A DNA stretch of 48,997 nucleotides from the NCBI GenBank assembly GCA_002353485.1, contig DEJS01000008.1, positions 3,527 to 52,523 on the forward strand, in the 5' to 3' direction. The notes under the pieces are model-generated. The model saw nothing but the letters and a program-made list of their open reading frames with translations. It ran no database searches and was not told the origin of the DNA. A program made the translations under genes and the position numbers. Shown here piece after piece: positions 42,401 to 48,848 of the stretch. The stretch comes from Prevotella sp. UBA2742 (GTDB taxonomy: Bacteria > Bacteroidota > Bacteroidia > Bacteroidales > Bacteroidaceae). How positions within the stretch are numbered: the stretch's first letter is position 1; each line of letters begins with the position of its first letter.

Positions 42401-44052
42401 TAAACGATGAGGCAAGTGCTGTCTATACTGCTGAGATTACTGGCCTTGTAGGTCAGGATTCTGAGGTTGCAGGAAAACTGCTGGCTGGTGAATCTGTTGA
42501 AGGCTTCGGTACTTTGACCGTTGCAAAAGCCAATAATATCGGTACTGCAGTAGGTACATATCCTGATGGTGTAGTAGCTACTTATACAGGTGAAACTGCC
42601 AACTACAATGCTCCTACTATTAATTATGCAGAATTGAAGATTACTCAGGGTTCTATAGTATTGTATGTAAATGATGCTACCAAGATATATGGTTATGAAT
42701 TCAATCAGGAAGGCTGGTCGCTCGATATTGATGCTGAGAACTCTGATCTGACTGCAGAACAGGCTTCGAATTGGAAGAACATCGTAAATGGTGAGGAGAA
42801 CGTAGTATATGCAACTGAGTACGCACAGTATGACGATGTCTATGACGGTGAGAACAAGAAAGAGTATGCAGTTAATGTTTCTAATGCTAATGTTCTTTCT
42901 TCTACCAACTATGCTATCACAGTTAATCCTGGTAAGTTGACACTTGATCAGCAAGAACTGCAACTGACAGCACAGGATCAGACAATTAATCGTGGTGAAA
43001 ATCCTGATACTGAAGTTCGCTATGAAGATTCTGTTGATCCAGAAGCAAGTAAGACCGTTGAAGCTGTTGGACGCCTGAACAATGACGACCTTGGCATTTC
43101 TATTAAGATTGCCGAAGGCAAAGCTTCTATTGTAAATCCTGAAGGACATGTTGGTGCTATCGCAATTAATACTGACAACCTTAATAAGAACTACAAGCTT
43201 GTTGCTAATGTTCCTGGTACTCTGTATGTCAAAGGTACTAATGCAATTGCTCTTGGGGATCCTGCGACGGACGCACAGACTATTAAGGACTATGCAGGTC
43301 AGAAAGTTAATGTTACAATTGACTTCTCTTCACGTAACAAGCGTACACTCGGTGGTGAGCGCAAATGGGAGAAGGAGAACTGGGTTACTATGACTCTGCC
43401 GTTCAACATCTCTGTTGCCGACCTGTCTCAGAAGCTTGGCTATGCTATCGTGAACGTCATTGATCCTTCAAAGACTGTTATCAAAGGTACTTCTTCAGAG
43501 TTCTATGGCAAGCTGACCATGAAGGGCGGTAACGGTAGCGATGAATGGCTCGTTGCTAACAAGCCGTTCCTGGTGAAGATAGCTGACAATATTGCAGACC
43601 GTAACGGTGGTGTTATTGACTTCGGTGAGCAGATCATCGTGGCTCCTGCTTCTGAAGCAGATCTCTCGGTTGACGCTGGTCAGGATGTTAAGTTCGTTGG
43701 TACATATGCAACAAAGACTGTGACCAAGGATGACAATGCAAACATCTGGTTCATGCTTGGTAACCATCCTAGATGGGCATATATCACTACGACCTCTGAA
43801 AATTCATGGAATATCGTTCCGTTCGAGGCTTATATCGTGACCTCAATGACTGGAGAAGCTCCTCGCAATATGACGTTCTTCTTTGAGGAGATTGATGGTA
43901 GCACAACTGCTATCAAGAGCATCGAAGCTGACAACCTCAACAGTAAACTGGGTGCTGAAGGCTGGTACACTCTGAATGGCGTGAAGCTGCAGAACGCACC
44001 TACCCAGAAGGGCGTTTACATCAAGGATGGTAAGAAGGTCGTGATTAAGTAA
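39445..44052 (+). CDS. Giant secreted repeat protein with MBG/Ig-like domains
   Basis: A 1535-residue protein. ATG 39445 starts a signal peptide (MKKHFLLLLWMTLLPLAGWA); the frame is open for 115 codons further upstream but that stretch lies in the hairpin-rich leader and lacks a signal peptide. Four near-identical modules of 82-84 residues occupy about 203-533 (TGGTINYSLDGVNYSDAIPTGTNAG-like core); further MBG-type domains follow to about 1265. A C-terminal jelly-roll-like domain (NWVTMTLPFNISVADL near 1313) and the tail WYTLNGVKLQ...GVYIKDGKKVVIK close it. Its codons are more AT-rich than those of the ribosomal genes on either side. It is followed by a terminator and a short peptide gene. 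Probably a surface adhesin or fibre; function unknown. Confidence 0.88.
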   Translation: MKKHFLLLLWMTLLPLAGWAAELTVKYATGSPYEKTVTYEGDALSVPLLTVKSGNTVLESSTEYTSKLYTNEQCTNLASGTTQVGTYYLKVFGVGNYDGDLGDNILILKVEKASLTLTLRNQSREYKQEGYTDIPAKYFFDNVEGLKTGDDDLYDNITISNADEFVNAGTYDVNLSIPSAVTKNYTIQYAGVQTPKLTINKANASVTTAPAAVNPPFTGDAQPLVSAGVATGGTINYSLDGVNYSDAIPTGTNAVDYTVYYKVVGDQNHNDTQAASISATIEKADASVTGLTAKADLTYDGSGQALVDATNATVTGGTINYSLDGVNYSDAIPTGTNAGEYTVSYKVVGDNNHNDTQAASFTATIEKANASVTTAPAAVNNLTYTGGAQPLVSEGVATGGTINYSLDGVSYSDAIPTGTNAGDYTVSYKVVGDANHNDTPAASFTATIEKANVSVTTAPEAENLTYTGGAQPLVSTGVATGGTFNYSLDGENYSADIPTGTNAGPYTVSYKVVGDANHNDTEAASIDVTIAQKSIANATITIAAGTKVYKNAPWEPAFTVKDDQTTLTAGTDYEVTNNEDDFNGWSNNINAGTASVKVRGIGNYKDVTEPQTFKISQKTIPNINWIKKLTFGDQDYTGTQIKPEFVWQPYEGEDLTDHVDVTYGANINAGTGTVTIKAKDNDTNYSGFKTIDFNIVKAPLTVTAKDITVGYGVPYTPAIDSYSETKNNEDPKLVVTGNPSYTYYSDENCSEEVNKPTAVGAYWYKVSGLTAQNYELSYAPAKIVITNGDLNAQVKDQEIVYGQKFNLTGALKHISGLSVNETEAFNATDFSAATWTVKNHDTQAIVSDDYNGEYLDAGTYDVSVSNVSYTNYNVAVAAGTWTVKSKDIAQITLGELDGVDYIGEKVEAPSTEGKFTYTFEDSQEPVTLVKDQDYTVSDEDYANINVVDGGKIKVTGTGNYTGSVEVPFAINKADWTITAQPASFKVNDEASAVYTAEITGLVGQDSEVAGKLLAGESVEGFGTLTVAKANNIGTAVGTYPDGVVATYTGETANYNAPTINYAELKITQGSIVLYVNDATKIYGYEFNQEGWSLDIDAENSDLTAEQASNWKNIVNGEENVVYATEYAQYDDVYDGENKKEYAVNVSNANVLSSTNYAITVNPGKLTLDQQELQLTAQDQTINRGENPDTEVRYEDSVDPEASKTVEAVGRLNNDDLGISIKIAEGKASIVNPEGHVGAIAINTDNLNKNYKLVANVPGTLYVKGTNAIALGDPATDAQTIKDYAGQKVNVTIDFSSRNKRTLGGERKWEKENWVTMTLPFNISVADLSQKLGYAIVNVIDPSKTVIKGTSSEFYGKLTMKGGNGSDEWLVANKPFLVKIADNIADRNGGVIDFGEQIIVAPASEADLSVDAGQDVKFVGTYATKTVTKDDNANIWFMLGNHPRWAYITTTSENSWNIVPFEAYIVTSMTGEAPRNMTFFFEEIDGSTTAIKSIEADNLNSKLGAEGWYTLNGVKLQNAPTQKGVYIKDGKKVVIK
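40051..41043 (+). repeat. Four tandem in-gene repeats of about 249 bp
   Basis: Units at 40051-40296, 40297-40548, 40549-40797 and 40798-41043 begin with (A/G)ATGCTTCGGTAACT-like sequence and share long identical stretches at DNA level. All lengths are multiples of three. High identity points to recent duplication or gene conversion. Confidence 0.9.
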
Positions 44053-44069
44053 CAATCATCATCTACATA

Positions 44070-44110
44070 GTTCGCTCACTCTCGGAATGAGCGTGGGCGA
44101 ACTTATTTTT
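44070..44110 (+). terminator. Terminator between the giant protein and the peptide gene
   Basis: GTTCGC...GCGAAC closes an imperfect stem (44070-44102, inner CTC/GAG) followed by TTATTTTTT. It may reduce readthrough to the downstream peptide or set separate levels for the two. Confidence 0.7.
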
Positions 44111-44135
44111 TAACTAAATAATTAAGTAAGAAGAA

Positions 44136-44297
44136 ATGAAAAAGAATGTTTATCAGGCTCCAGAGATGGAGGTTGTAGAGTTGAAGTCACAGAGTGTTTT
44201 ACTTGCTGGTAGTGACGGTACAATCGGCGGCGGTGGCGGCGACGGCTTCGCTCCTGAATATGTAATTATGGACGATGATATAAATTCAACCAATTAA
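44136..44297 (+). CDS. Short peptide of the MKKxYxxPxMxVVE family, 53 residues
   Basis: Starts MKKNVYQAPEMEVVELK, continues SVLLAGSDG and then a Gly-rich run (GGGGGDG), ending acidic (MDDDINSTN). The purine-rich AAGAAG upstream may serve as binding site. It is a clear paralogue of the 50-residue peptide at 16030: same MKK start, Y5/Y6, Pro, VVE and a LL/ML-x-GS step at about residues 22-26. No signal peptide; no modification enzyme nearby. It lies 83 bp after the giant secreted protein, beyond a terminator-like hairpin. Confidence 0.75.
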   Translation: MKKNVYQAPEMEVVELKSQSVLLAGSDGTIGGGGGDGFAPEYVIMDDDINSTN

Positions 44298-44303
44298 TAA
44301 CTT

Positions 44304-44340
44304 GGGGCGCGGGTTTGCGCCTTGCGCCCCAGATTTCTTT
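44304..44340 (+). terminator. Terminator after the peptide gene
   Basis: GGGGCGC (44304-44310) pairs with GCGCCCC (44324-44330), followed by AGATTTCTTT. Confidence 0.75.
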
Positions 44341-44345
44341 AAAAA

Positions 44346-44454
44346 TCAGGAAGTGGTGGAAAGGCAGTCACGCCTGATGCAAGCTGTGGAGGCTTTGCTC
44401 AGGTGCCCTCCAGGAGGATTGAGGGTGTGCGGGTTCGAGTCCCGTCTTCCTTGA
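44346..44454 (+). ncRNA. tRNA-Leu-like RNA with extended anticodon helix
   Basis: Acceptor arm 44348-44353 (AGGAAG) pairs with 44446-44451 (CTTCCT). TG follows, then a D arm GTG/CAC (44356-44358 with 44369-44371) with a loop containing GG, as in tRNA-Leu. The T arm GCGGG-TTCGAGT-CCCGT (44429-44445) is canonical, and a long variable arm CCCTC/GAGGG (44406-44410 with 44421-44425) marks class II. In place of a normal anticodon arm, the stem CCTGA/TCAGG (44373-44377 with 44399-44403) continues into a second helix (44379-44384 with 44392-44398) capped by TGTGGAG. No anticodon preceded by U is presented, so it probably does not decode. No promoter of its own is clear. Confidence 0.6.
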
Positions 44455-44665
44455 CTATATCGTATATATGTAGTTTATGAATTCCTCGTAATTCGTTTGC
44501 TCGTGAGAGTAGGGATGTAGGAAAGAATGTGCATAAAGCACTTGAGTAAGTAAAGAATGCGCATTTTATATTAGTTTATAAAATAGTTAATTTCCCGTAT
44601 GCCCTGACTCGTGAGAGCCGGGGCATTACATTGATATTAACGAACGGAAAAATCTAAAGGAAAGA
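44455..44665. other. Non-coding gap between the tRNA-like RNA and dsbD
   Basis: No gene is supported. It contains two direct repeats, CTCGTGAGAG (44500 and 44608) and AAAGAATGYGCAT (44522 and 44552), and a hairpin TGCCCTG/CGGGGCA (44600-44606 with 44619-44625). These may belong to a longer RNA that includes the tRNA-like part. Confidence 0.5.
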
Positions 44666-44698
44666 TTTGCTAATATCCTAAAAAGTACGTACCTTTGC
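44666..44698 (+). promoter_or_regulatory. Promoter of dsbD
   Basis: TTTG at 44666-44669, a 20-bp spacer and TACCTTTGC at 44690-44698; the start codon is 43 bp downstream. Confidence 0.75.
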
Positions 44699-44741
44699 CT
44701 ACGAAAGTAATATATAATGCAATGGGTGACGAAAAGTGACA

Positions 44742-46811
44742 ATGAGACGAATGGTGATGGGCCTGTTGGCTCTTCTCTGTGGGCTGGCAGTACAGGCGCA
44801 GATGGTGGAACCCGTGCACTTCAGCTCGCAGCTGAAGATGCTCGGGGGTAATGAAGCGGAAATCATTTTCAGCGGTAATATAGATGCGGGCTGGCATGTC
44901 TATTCTACGGAGCTGGGCAGTGACGGTCCCATAGCTGCTACGTTTAACGTGGTGAAGATGGACGGAGCCGAACCCGTGGGTAAGCTGAAGGTACGTGGCA
45001 GGGAGATTAAGCAGTATGACAAGATGTTCGGCATGGAGCTGCGATACTTTGAACAGTCGGCGGCCTTCGTGCAGCGCATCCGCTTCACCAAGGCGCAGTA
45101 CAGCATAGACTGTTATCTGGAGTATGGCGCCTGCAACGACGAGATGTGTCTGCCTCCTTCCGAGGTGGCATTCAAGAAGAGCGGGTCCTCCCCTTCGGCA
45201 CCTGAAACCCAGCTGGCGCCCGCTGCCGAGAAGGAGGTAAATGCACAACAGGGCGGGGACGACGCCCCGGCACCGAGTGGTGATGTGGAACGCGCACCGG
45301 CGTCGGGAGGTGACTCGCTTCTTTGGGCGCCTGTCGTCGACGAGCTGCGGGCACAGGGCGGAGCCGACGATGTGGCCGGCCGGTCGCTGCTGTATATACT
45401 GCTGATGGGCTTCGTGGGCGGACTGCTGGCTGTCTGCATGCCATGTATCTGGCCCATCATACCTATGACGGTGTCGTTCTTCCTGAAGCGGGCTAAGGAC
45501 GACAGACAACGAGGCATACGCGATGCCCTGGCCTATGGCCTAAGCATCGTCGTGATATATCTGGGGTTGGGCTTGCTGGTGACGGCGCTCTTCGGGTCGG
45601 ACACTCTGAATGCCATGTCTACCAATGCCGTCTTCAATGTCTTTCTGTTCGTGTTGTTGGTGCTGTTTGCACTGTCGTTCTTCGGGTGGTTTGAGATAAA
45701 GCTTCCTGACTCGTGGGCTAATAAGGTTGACCAGAAGAGCGACGAGCTGACATCCAGGGCGGTAGCAAATTCTTCACTCTTCACTCTTCACTCTTCACTT
45801 AGTATCTTCCTGATGGCCTTTACGCTGGTGCTGGTGTCGTTCTCGTGTACAGCCCCCATCATCGGCCTGTTGCTGGTAGAGACCACCACCAACGGCAACT
45901 GGCTGGCACCCGCCATGGGTATGTTCGGCTTTGCCGTGGCGCTGGCGCTGCCCTTTACGCTCTTTGCGCTCTTTCCCTCGTGGCTTAGGCACGCGCCTAA
46001 GTCGGGCTCATGGATGAACACGCTGAAGGTGGTATTGGGATTTGTCGAGCTGGCCTTCGCACTGAAGTTTCTCTCTGTGGCCGATTTGGCCTACGGTTGG
46101 CATATCTTAGACCGTGAGGTGTTCCTCTCGCTGTGGATTGTTATCTTCGGGCTGTTGGGAGCCTACCTCTGCGGGTGGCTGAAATTCCGGAGCGACGAGG
46201 TGGGAGGTGAGCTGCACCGGCCCATGCCCGTGGCGAGCATCATGGGCGGTATGCTGTCGCTGGCCTTCGCAGTGTATATGCTGCCGGGCTTGTGGGGAGC
46301 ACCCTGCAAAGCCGTCAGCGCCTTTGCTCCCCCCATCGGTACGCAGGACTTCAACCTGAACAGCAAGGTGGTGGAGGCCCGCTTCACCGACTTTGAACAG
46401 GGCATGGCCGCTGCGCGCAATGAGGGCAAGCCTGTCATTATCGACTTCACCGGCTATGGCTGTGTGAATTGTCGCAAGATGGAGGCCGCGGTGTGGACGG
46501 ACCCCCAGGTGGCCGAACGGCTGGTGAACGACTTTGTGCTTATCTCGCTCTATGTCGACGACAAGACACCATTGGCAGAACCCATGGAGGTGACTGACGC
46601 ACAAGGCAACAAAAAGACGTTGCGCACCATAGGTGCCAAGTGGAGCTGGCTGCAGAGCCGCAAGTTTGGCGCCAACGCACAGCCGTTCTATGTGCTGCTC
46701 GACCACGAAGGGCACCCTCTGGCTCCCAGTCGAGCCTATGACGAGAGCGTCAAGGGGTATCTGGACTTCCTGGAGCAGGGTATGGCCCGATTTCAACAGC
46801 GTAAGGAATGA
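44742..46811 (+). CDS. dsbD: Thiol:disulfide interchange protein DsbD
   Basis: A 689-residue inner-membrane protein carrying reducing power from cytosolic thioredoxin to the periplasm. Signal peptide about 1-20 (MRRMVMGLLALLCGLAVQAQ), which favours ATG 44742. The N-terminal DsbD-alpha domain holds YLEYGACNDEMCLPP with its Cys pair near 130-135. The membrane domain has Cys in AVCMPCIWPIIPMT and SFSCTAPIIG, the redox pair of DsbD-beta. The C-terminal thioredoxin domain has CVNC near 575. A 7-bp repeat is read in frame at residues about 343-353 (NSSLFTLHSSLS), in the loop before the second membrane half. Length is otherwise normal. It stands alone, with its own promoter and terminator. Confidence 0.94.
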   Translation: MRRMVMGLLALLCGLAVQAQMVEPVHFSSQLKMLGGNEAEIIFSGNIDAGWHVYSTELGSDGPIAATFNVVKMDGAEPVGKLKVRGREIKQYDKMFGMELRYFEQSAAFVQRIRFTKAQYSIDCYLEYGACNDEMCLPPSEVAFKKSGSSPSAPETQLAPAAEKEVNAQQGGDDAPAPSGDVERAPASGGDSLLWAPVVDELRAQGGADDVAGRSLLYILLMGFVGGLLAVCMPCIWPIIPMTVSFFLKRAKDDRQRGIRDALAYGLSIVVIYLGLGLLVTALFGSDTLNAMSTNAVFNVFLFVLLVLFALSFFGWFEIKLPDSWANKVDQKSDELTSRAVANSSLFTLHSSLSIFLMAFTLVLVSFSCTAPIIGLLLVETTTNGNWLAPAMGMFGFAVALALPFTLFALFPSWLRHAPKSGSWMNTLKVVLGFVELAFALKFLSVADLAYGWHILDREVFLSLWIVIFGLLGAYLCGWLKFRSDEVGGELHRPMPVASIMGGMLSLAFAVYMLPGLWGAPCKAVSAFAPPIGTQDFNLNSKVVEARFTDFEQGMAAARNEGKPVIIDFTGYGCVNCRKMEAAVWTDPQVAERLVNDFVLISLYVDDKTPLAEPMEVTDAQGNKKTLRTIGAKWSWLQSRKFGANAQPFYVLLDHEGHPLAPSRAYDESVKGYLDFLEQGMARFQQRKE
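45769..45800. repeat. 7-bp tandem repeat (GAAGAGT family) inside dsbD
   Basis: Four copies of TCTTCAC/ACTCTTC, the reverse orientation of the RluA repeat at 534-567, translated as SSLFTLHSSL in the frame of dsbD. The two genes thus share an identical peptide from unrelated insertions. Confidence 0.88.
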
Positions 46812-46883
46812 ATTTGGTAAAGGCGTACGGGAGATGCTGCTTCGGCAAGCGTAATAAATCTTAAAAGAGTTAAATAATGTTAT

Positions 46884-46915
46884 AGAACACGCGGGTTTTC
46901 TTGCGTGTTCTATTT
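46884..46915 (+). terminator. Terminator after dsbD
   Basis: A 9-bp perfect stem AGAACACGC/GCGTGTTCT (46884-46892 with 46903-46911) followed by ATTTATT. Confidence 0.8.
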
Positions 46916-46923
46916 ATTATGTG

Positions 46924-46932
46924 TACCTTTGC
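46924..46932 (+). promoter_or_regulatory. Separate promoter of rplC-rplD-rplW-rplB
   Basis: TACCTTTGC, 9 bp after the dsbD terminator T-run. It replaces the read-through from rpsJ that would be expected if the operon were intact. Confidence 0.75.
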
Positions 46933-47116
46933 AGCCGCTAAAGTGCGTATTGCGCTGGCCCGACGGCTAACAATACACTGAAAAAGAGCAACTTAACCTT
47001 CATGGAAGAAGTAGTGAGCGTGTCTTTTCAGGTGTGTTTGTCGGTGGAGGAAAGCGAATGGCACTTGAAAAGAACAGAATATATTCAAAACATTATTATT
47101 TTAAATTTAAACTGAA
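46933..47116 (+). promoter_or_regulatory. Long leader of the rplC operon
   Basis: About 180 nt of non-coding leader between promoter and rplC, ending in an AT-rich stretch. Possible fold: CAGCCG (46932-46937) can pair with CGGCTA-like sequence at 46963. S10-type operons are often autoregulated through such leaders (by L4 in E. coli); no direct evidence here. Confidence 0.4.
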
Positions 47117-47731
47117 ATGCCAGGATTAATTGGAAGAAAAATCGGAATGACATCCGTTTTCAGTGCCGACGGTAAGAATGTACCGTGCACTGTTATCGAA
47201 GCTGGTCCTTGTGTTGTTACTCAGGTGAAGACCGTCGAGAAGGACGGTTACAAAGCCCTTCAGCTGGCTTATGGTGAGAAGAAGGAAAAGAACACCACTA
47301 AGCCTATGATGGGTATCTTCAAGAAGGCCGGTACAACACCAAAGGCCCACTTGGCCGAGTTCAAGTTTGACGAGGAGCATAACCTCGGAGACACTATCAC
47401 CGTCGACCTCTTTGCTGACACTGAGTTCGTCGACGTAGTAGGTACTTCTAAGGGTAAGGGTTTCCAGGGTGTTGTCAAGCGCCACGGTTTCGGTGGTGTA
47501 GGTCAGAGCACCCACGGTCAGGACGACCGTCTGCGCAAGCCCGGTTCTATCGGTGCTTGTTCTTATCCCGCTAAGGTGTTCAAGGGAATGCGCATGGGTG
47601 GCCAGATGGGTGGCGACCGCGTGACGACGCAGAACCTCAGAGTGTTAAAGGTAATACCGGAGCACAACCTGATTCTTGTGAAGGGTAGCTGCGCTGGTTG
47701 CAATGGTTCAACTGTTTTAATTGAGAAGTAA
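47117..47731 (+). CDS. rplC: Large ribosomal subunit protein L3
   Basis: A 204-residue protein near the peptidyl-transferase centre. MPGLIGRKIGMTSVF at the start, GTSKGKGFQGVVKRHGFGG near 110 and RMGGQMGGDRVTTQNL near 160 are highly conserved. First gene of the displaced S10-operon part, 3 bp before rplD. Confidence 0.98.
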   Translation: MPGLIGRKIGMTSVFSADGKNVPCTVIEAGPCVVTQVKTVEKDGYKALQLAYGEKKEKNTTKPMMGIFKKAGTTPKAHLAEFKFDEEHNLGDTITVDLFADTEFVDVVGTSKGKGFQGVVKRHGFGGVGQSTHGQDDRLRKPGSIGACSYPAKVFKGMRMGGQMGGDRVTTQNLRVLKVIPEHNLILVKGSCAGCNGSTVLIEK

Positions 47732-47734
47732 GCT

Positions 47735-48361
47735 ATGGAATTGAACGTATTGAATATCAAAGGTCAGGAGACCGGACGTAAAGTTACGTTGAACGAGGCC
47801 ATCTTCGGTATTGAGCCTAACGACCACGTCATCTATCTGGATGTAAAGCAGTATATGGCCAATCAGCGCCAGGGCACGGCAAAGGCCAAGGAGCGCTCAG
47901 AGCATGCCGGTTCTACCCGTAAGCTGGGTCGCCAGAAGGGCGGCGGCGGTGCTCGTCATGGTGATATCAACTCACCCTTGTTGAAGGGTGGTGGCCGTGT
48001 GTTCGGTCCGAAGCCCCGTGACTACGGTTTCAAGCTCAACCTGAAGGTTAAGAAGTTGGCCCGTCGCTCGGCACTGTCGTACAAGGCACAGGAGAACGCT
48101 ATTATCGTCGTAGAGGACTTCCAGTTCGAAGCCCCCAAGACGAAGAACTTCATAGAGATGGCAAAGAACCTGAAGGTAGACGGAAAGAAGGTGCTGATGG
48201 TTCTGCCCGAGTCGAACAAGAATGTATATCTGTCGGCACGCAACCTGCAGAAGGCAGAGTGCATCATTGCTGCCAACGTCAATACCTACAAGGTGCTGAA
48301 TGCTGACGTGATGGTTATTACAGAGAACTCTCTGAAGTGCATCGACGGGATTTTGGGATAA
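47735..48361 (+). CDS. rplD: Large ribosomal subunit protein L4
   Basis: A 208-residue protein lining the exit tunnel. The tunnel loop RSEHAGSTRKLGRQKGGGGARHGD (about 50-73) and GGGRVFGPKPRDYGFKLN are typical. In E. coli L4 is the autoregulator of this operon. Confidence 0.97.
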   Translation: MELNVLNIKGQETGRKVTLNEAIFGIEPNDHVIYLDVKQYMANQRQGTAKAKERSEHAGSTRKLGRQKGGGGARHGDINSPLLKGGGRVFGPKPRDYGFKLNLKVKKLARRSALSYKAQENAIIVVEDFQFEAPKTKNFIEMAKNLKVDGKKVLMVLPESNKNVYLSARNLQKAECIIAANVNTYKVLNADVMVITENSLKCIDGILG

Positions 48362-48364
48362 GTC

Positions 48365-48388
48365 GTAATAACGGAATAACGTAATAAC
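48365..48388. repeat. 8-bp tandem repeat (GTAATAAC), 3 copies
   Basis: GTAATAAC, GGAATAAC, GTAATAAC lie directly after rplD in the 37-bp gap before rplW. It is another family of short-period repeats. Confidence 0.8.
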
Positions 48389-48398
48389 GAAGAAGATT

Positions 48399-48842
48399 AT
48401 GAGTTTTATTATAAAGCCTCTGATTACAGAGAAAATGACCAATATCACGGAGAAGTCGTCTGTAGAGAAGACCCTTCGTGCCCGCAATGCCAAGGCAGCC
48501 GAGAAGCTGGGAGCCAAGGAGCAGAAGATAAGCTACGTGGTGAAGCGCAAGAACAAGGCCGACGAGACCAAGGAGAAGACCATCTTCACTTACACCAAGG
48601 CAGCCCAGCCCAAGTATGGCTTTATTGTGAAGCCTGAGGCCAACAAGATTGAAATCGCCAAAGAGATAGAGGCTCTTTACAATGTAACCGTCGAGAGCGT
48701 GAATACCATGCGCTATGCTGGCAAGCGTTCAAGCCGTTACACCAAGGCAGGCCTTGTGAGAGGCCAGAAGAATGCCTACAAGAAGGCCGTTGTCACTCTT
48801 AAGGAGGGCGATAGTATTGATTTTTATAGCAATATTCAGTAA
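48399..48842 (+). CDS. rplW: Large ribosomal subunit protein L23 with a lysine-rich insertion
   Basis: A 147-residue protein where most bacterial L23 are about 95-100 residues. It begins MSFIIKPLITEKMTNITEK and resumes with YGFIVKPEANKIEIAKEIEALYNVTV at about residue 74. Between them lie about 50 extra residues rich in Lys, Glu and Ala (about 20-70). The C-terminal part (VNTMRYAGKRSSRYTKAGL... EGDSIDFYSNI) is normal. L23 sits at the tunnel exit and binds trigger factor and SRP, so the insertion should project near the exit. The gene is in frame and in its usual place, so this is a real protein variant. Confidence 0.95.
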   Translation: MSFIIKPLITEKMTNITEKSSVEKTLRARNAKAAEKLGAKEQKISYVVKRKNKADETKEKTIFTYTKAAQPKYGFIVKPEANKIEIAKEIEALYNVTVESVNTMRYAGKRSSRYTKAGLVRGQKNAYKKAVVTLKEGDSIDFYSNIQ

Positions 48843-48848
48843 TAAGAA

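Noticed and set aside
44346..44454. Ordinary tRNA-Leu or tRNA-Sec gene
   Set aside because: No normal 7-nt anticodon loop can be drawn, and the stem lengths and sequence do not match tRNA-Sec; removal of the extra 21 nt would leave no loop.
38502..47116. Integrated mobile element in the S10 operon
   Set aside because: No integrase, transposase, terminal repeats or target duplication could be found, so only the gene-order anomaly is reported.
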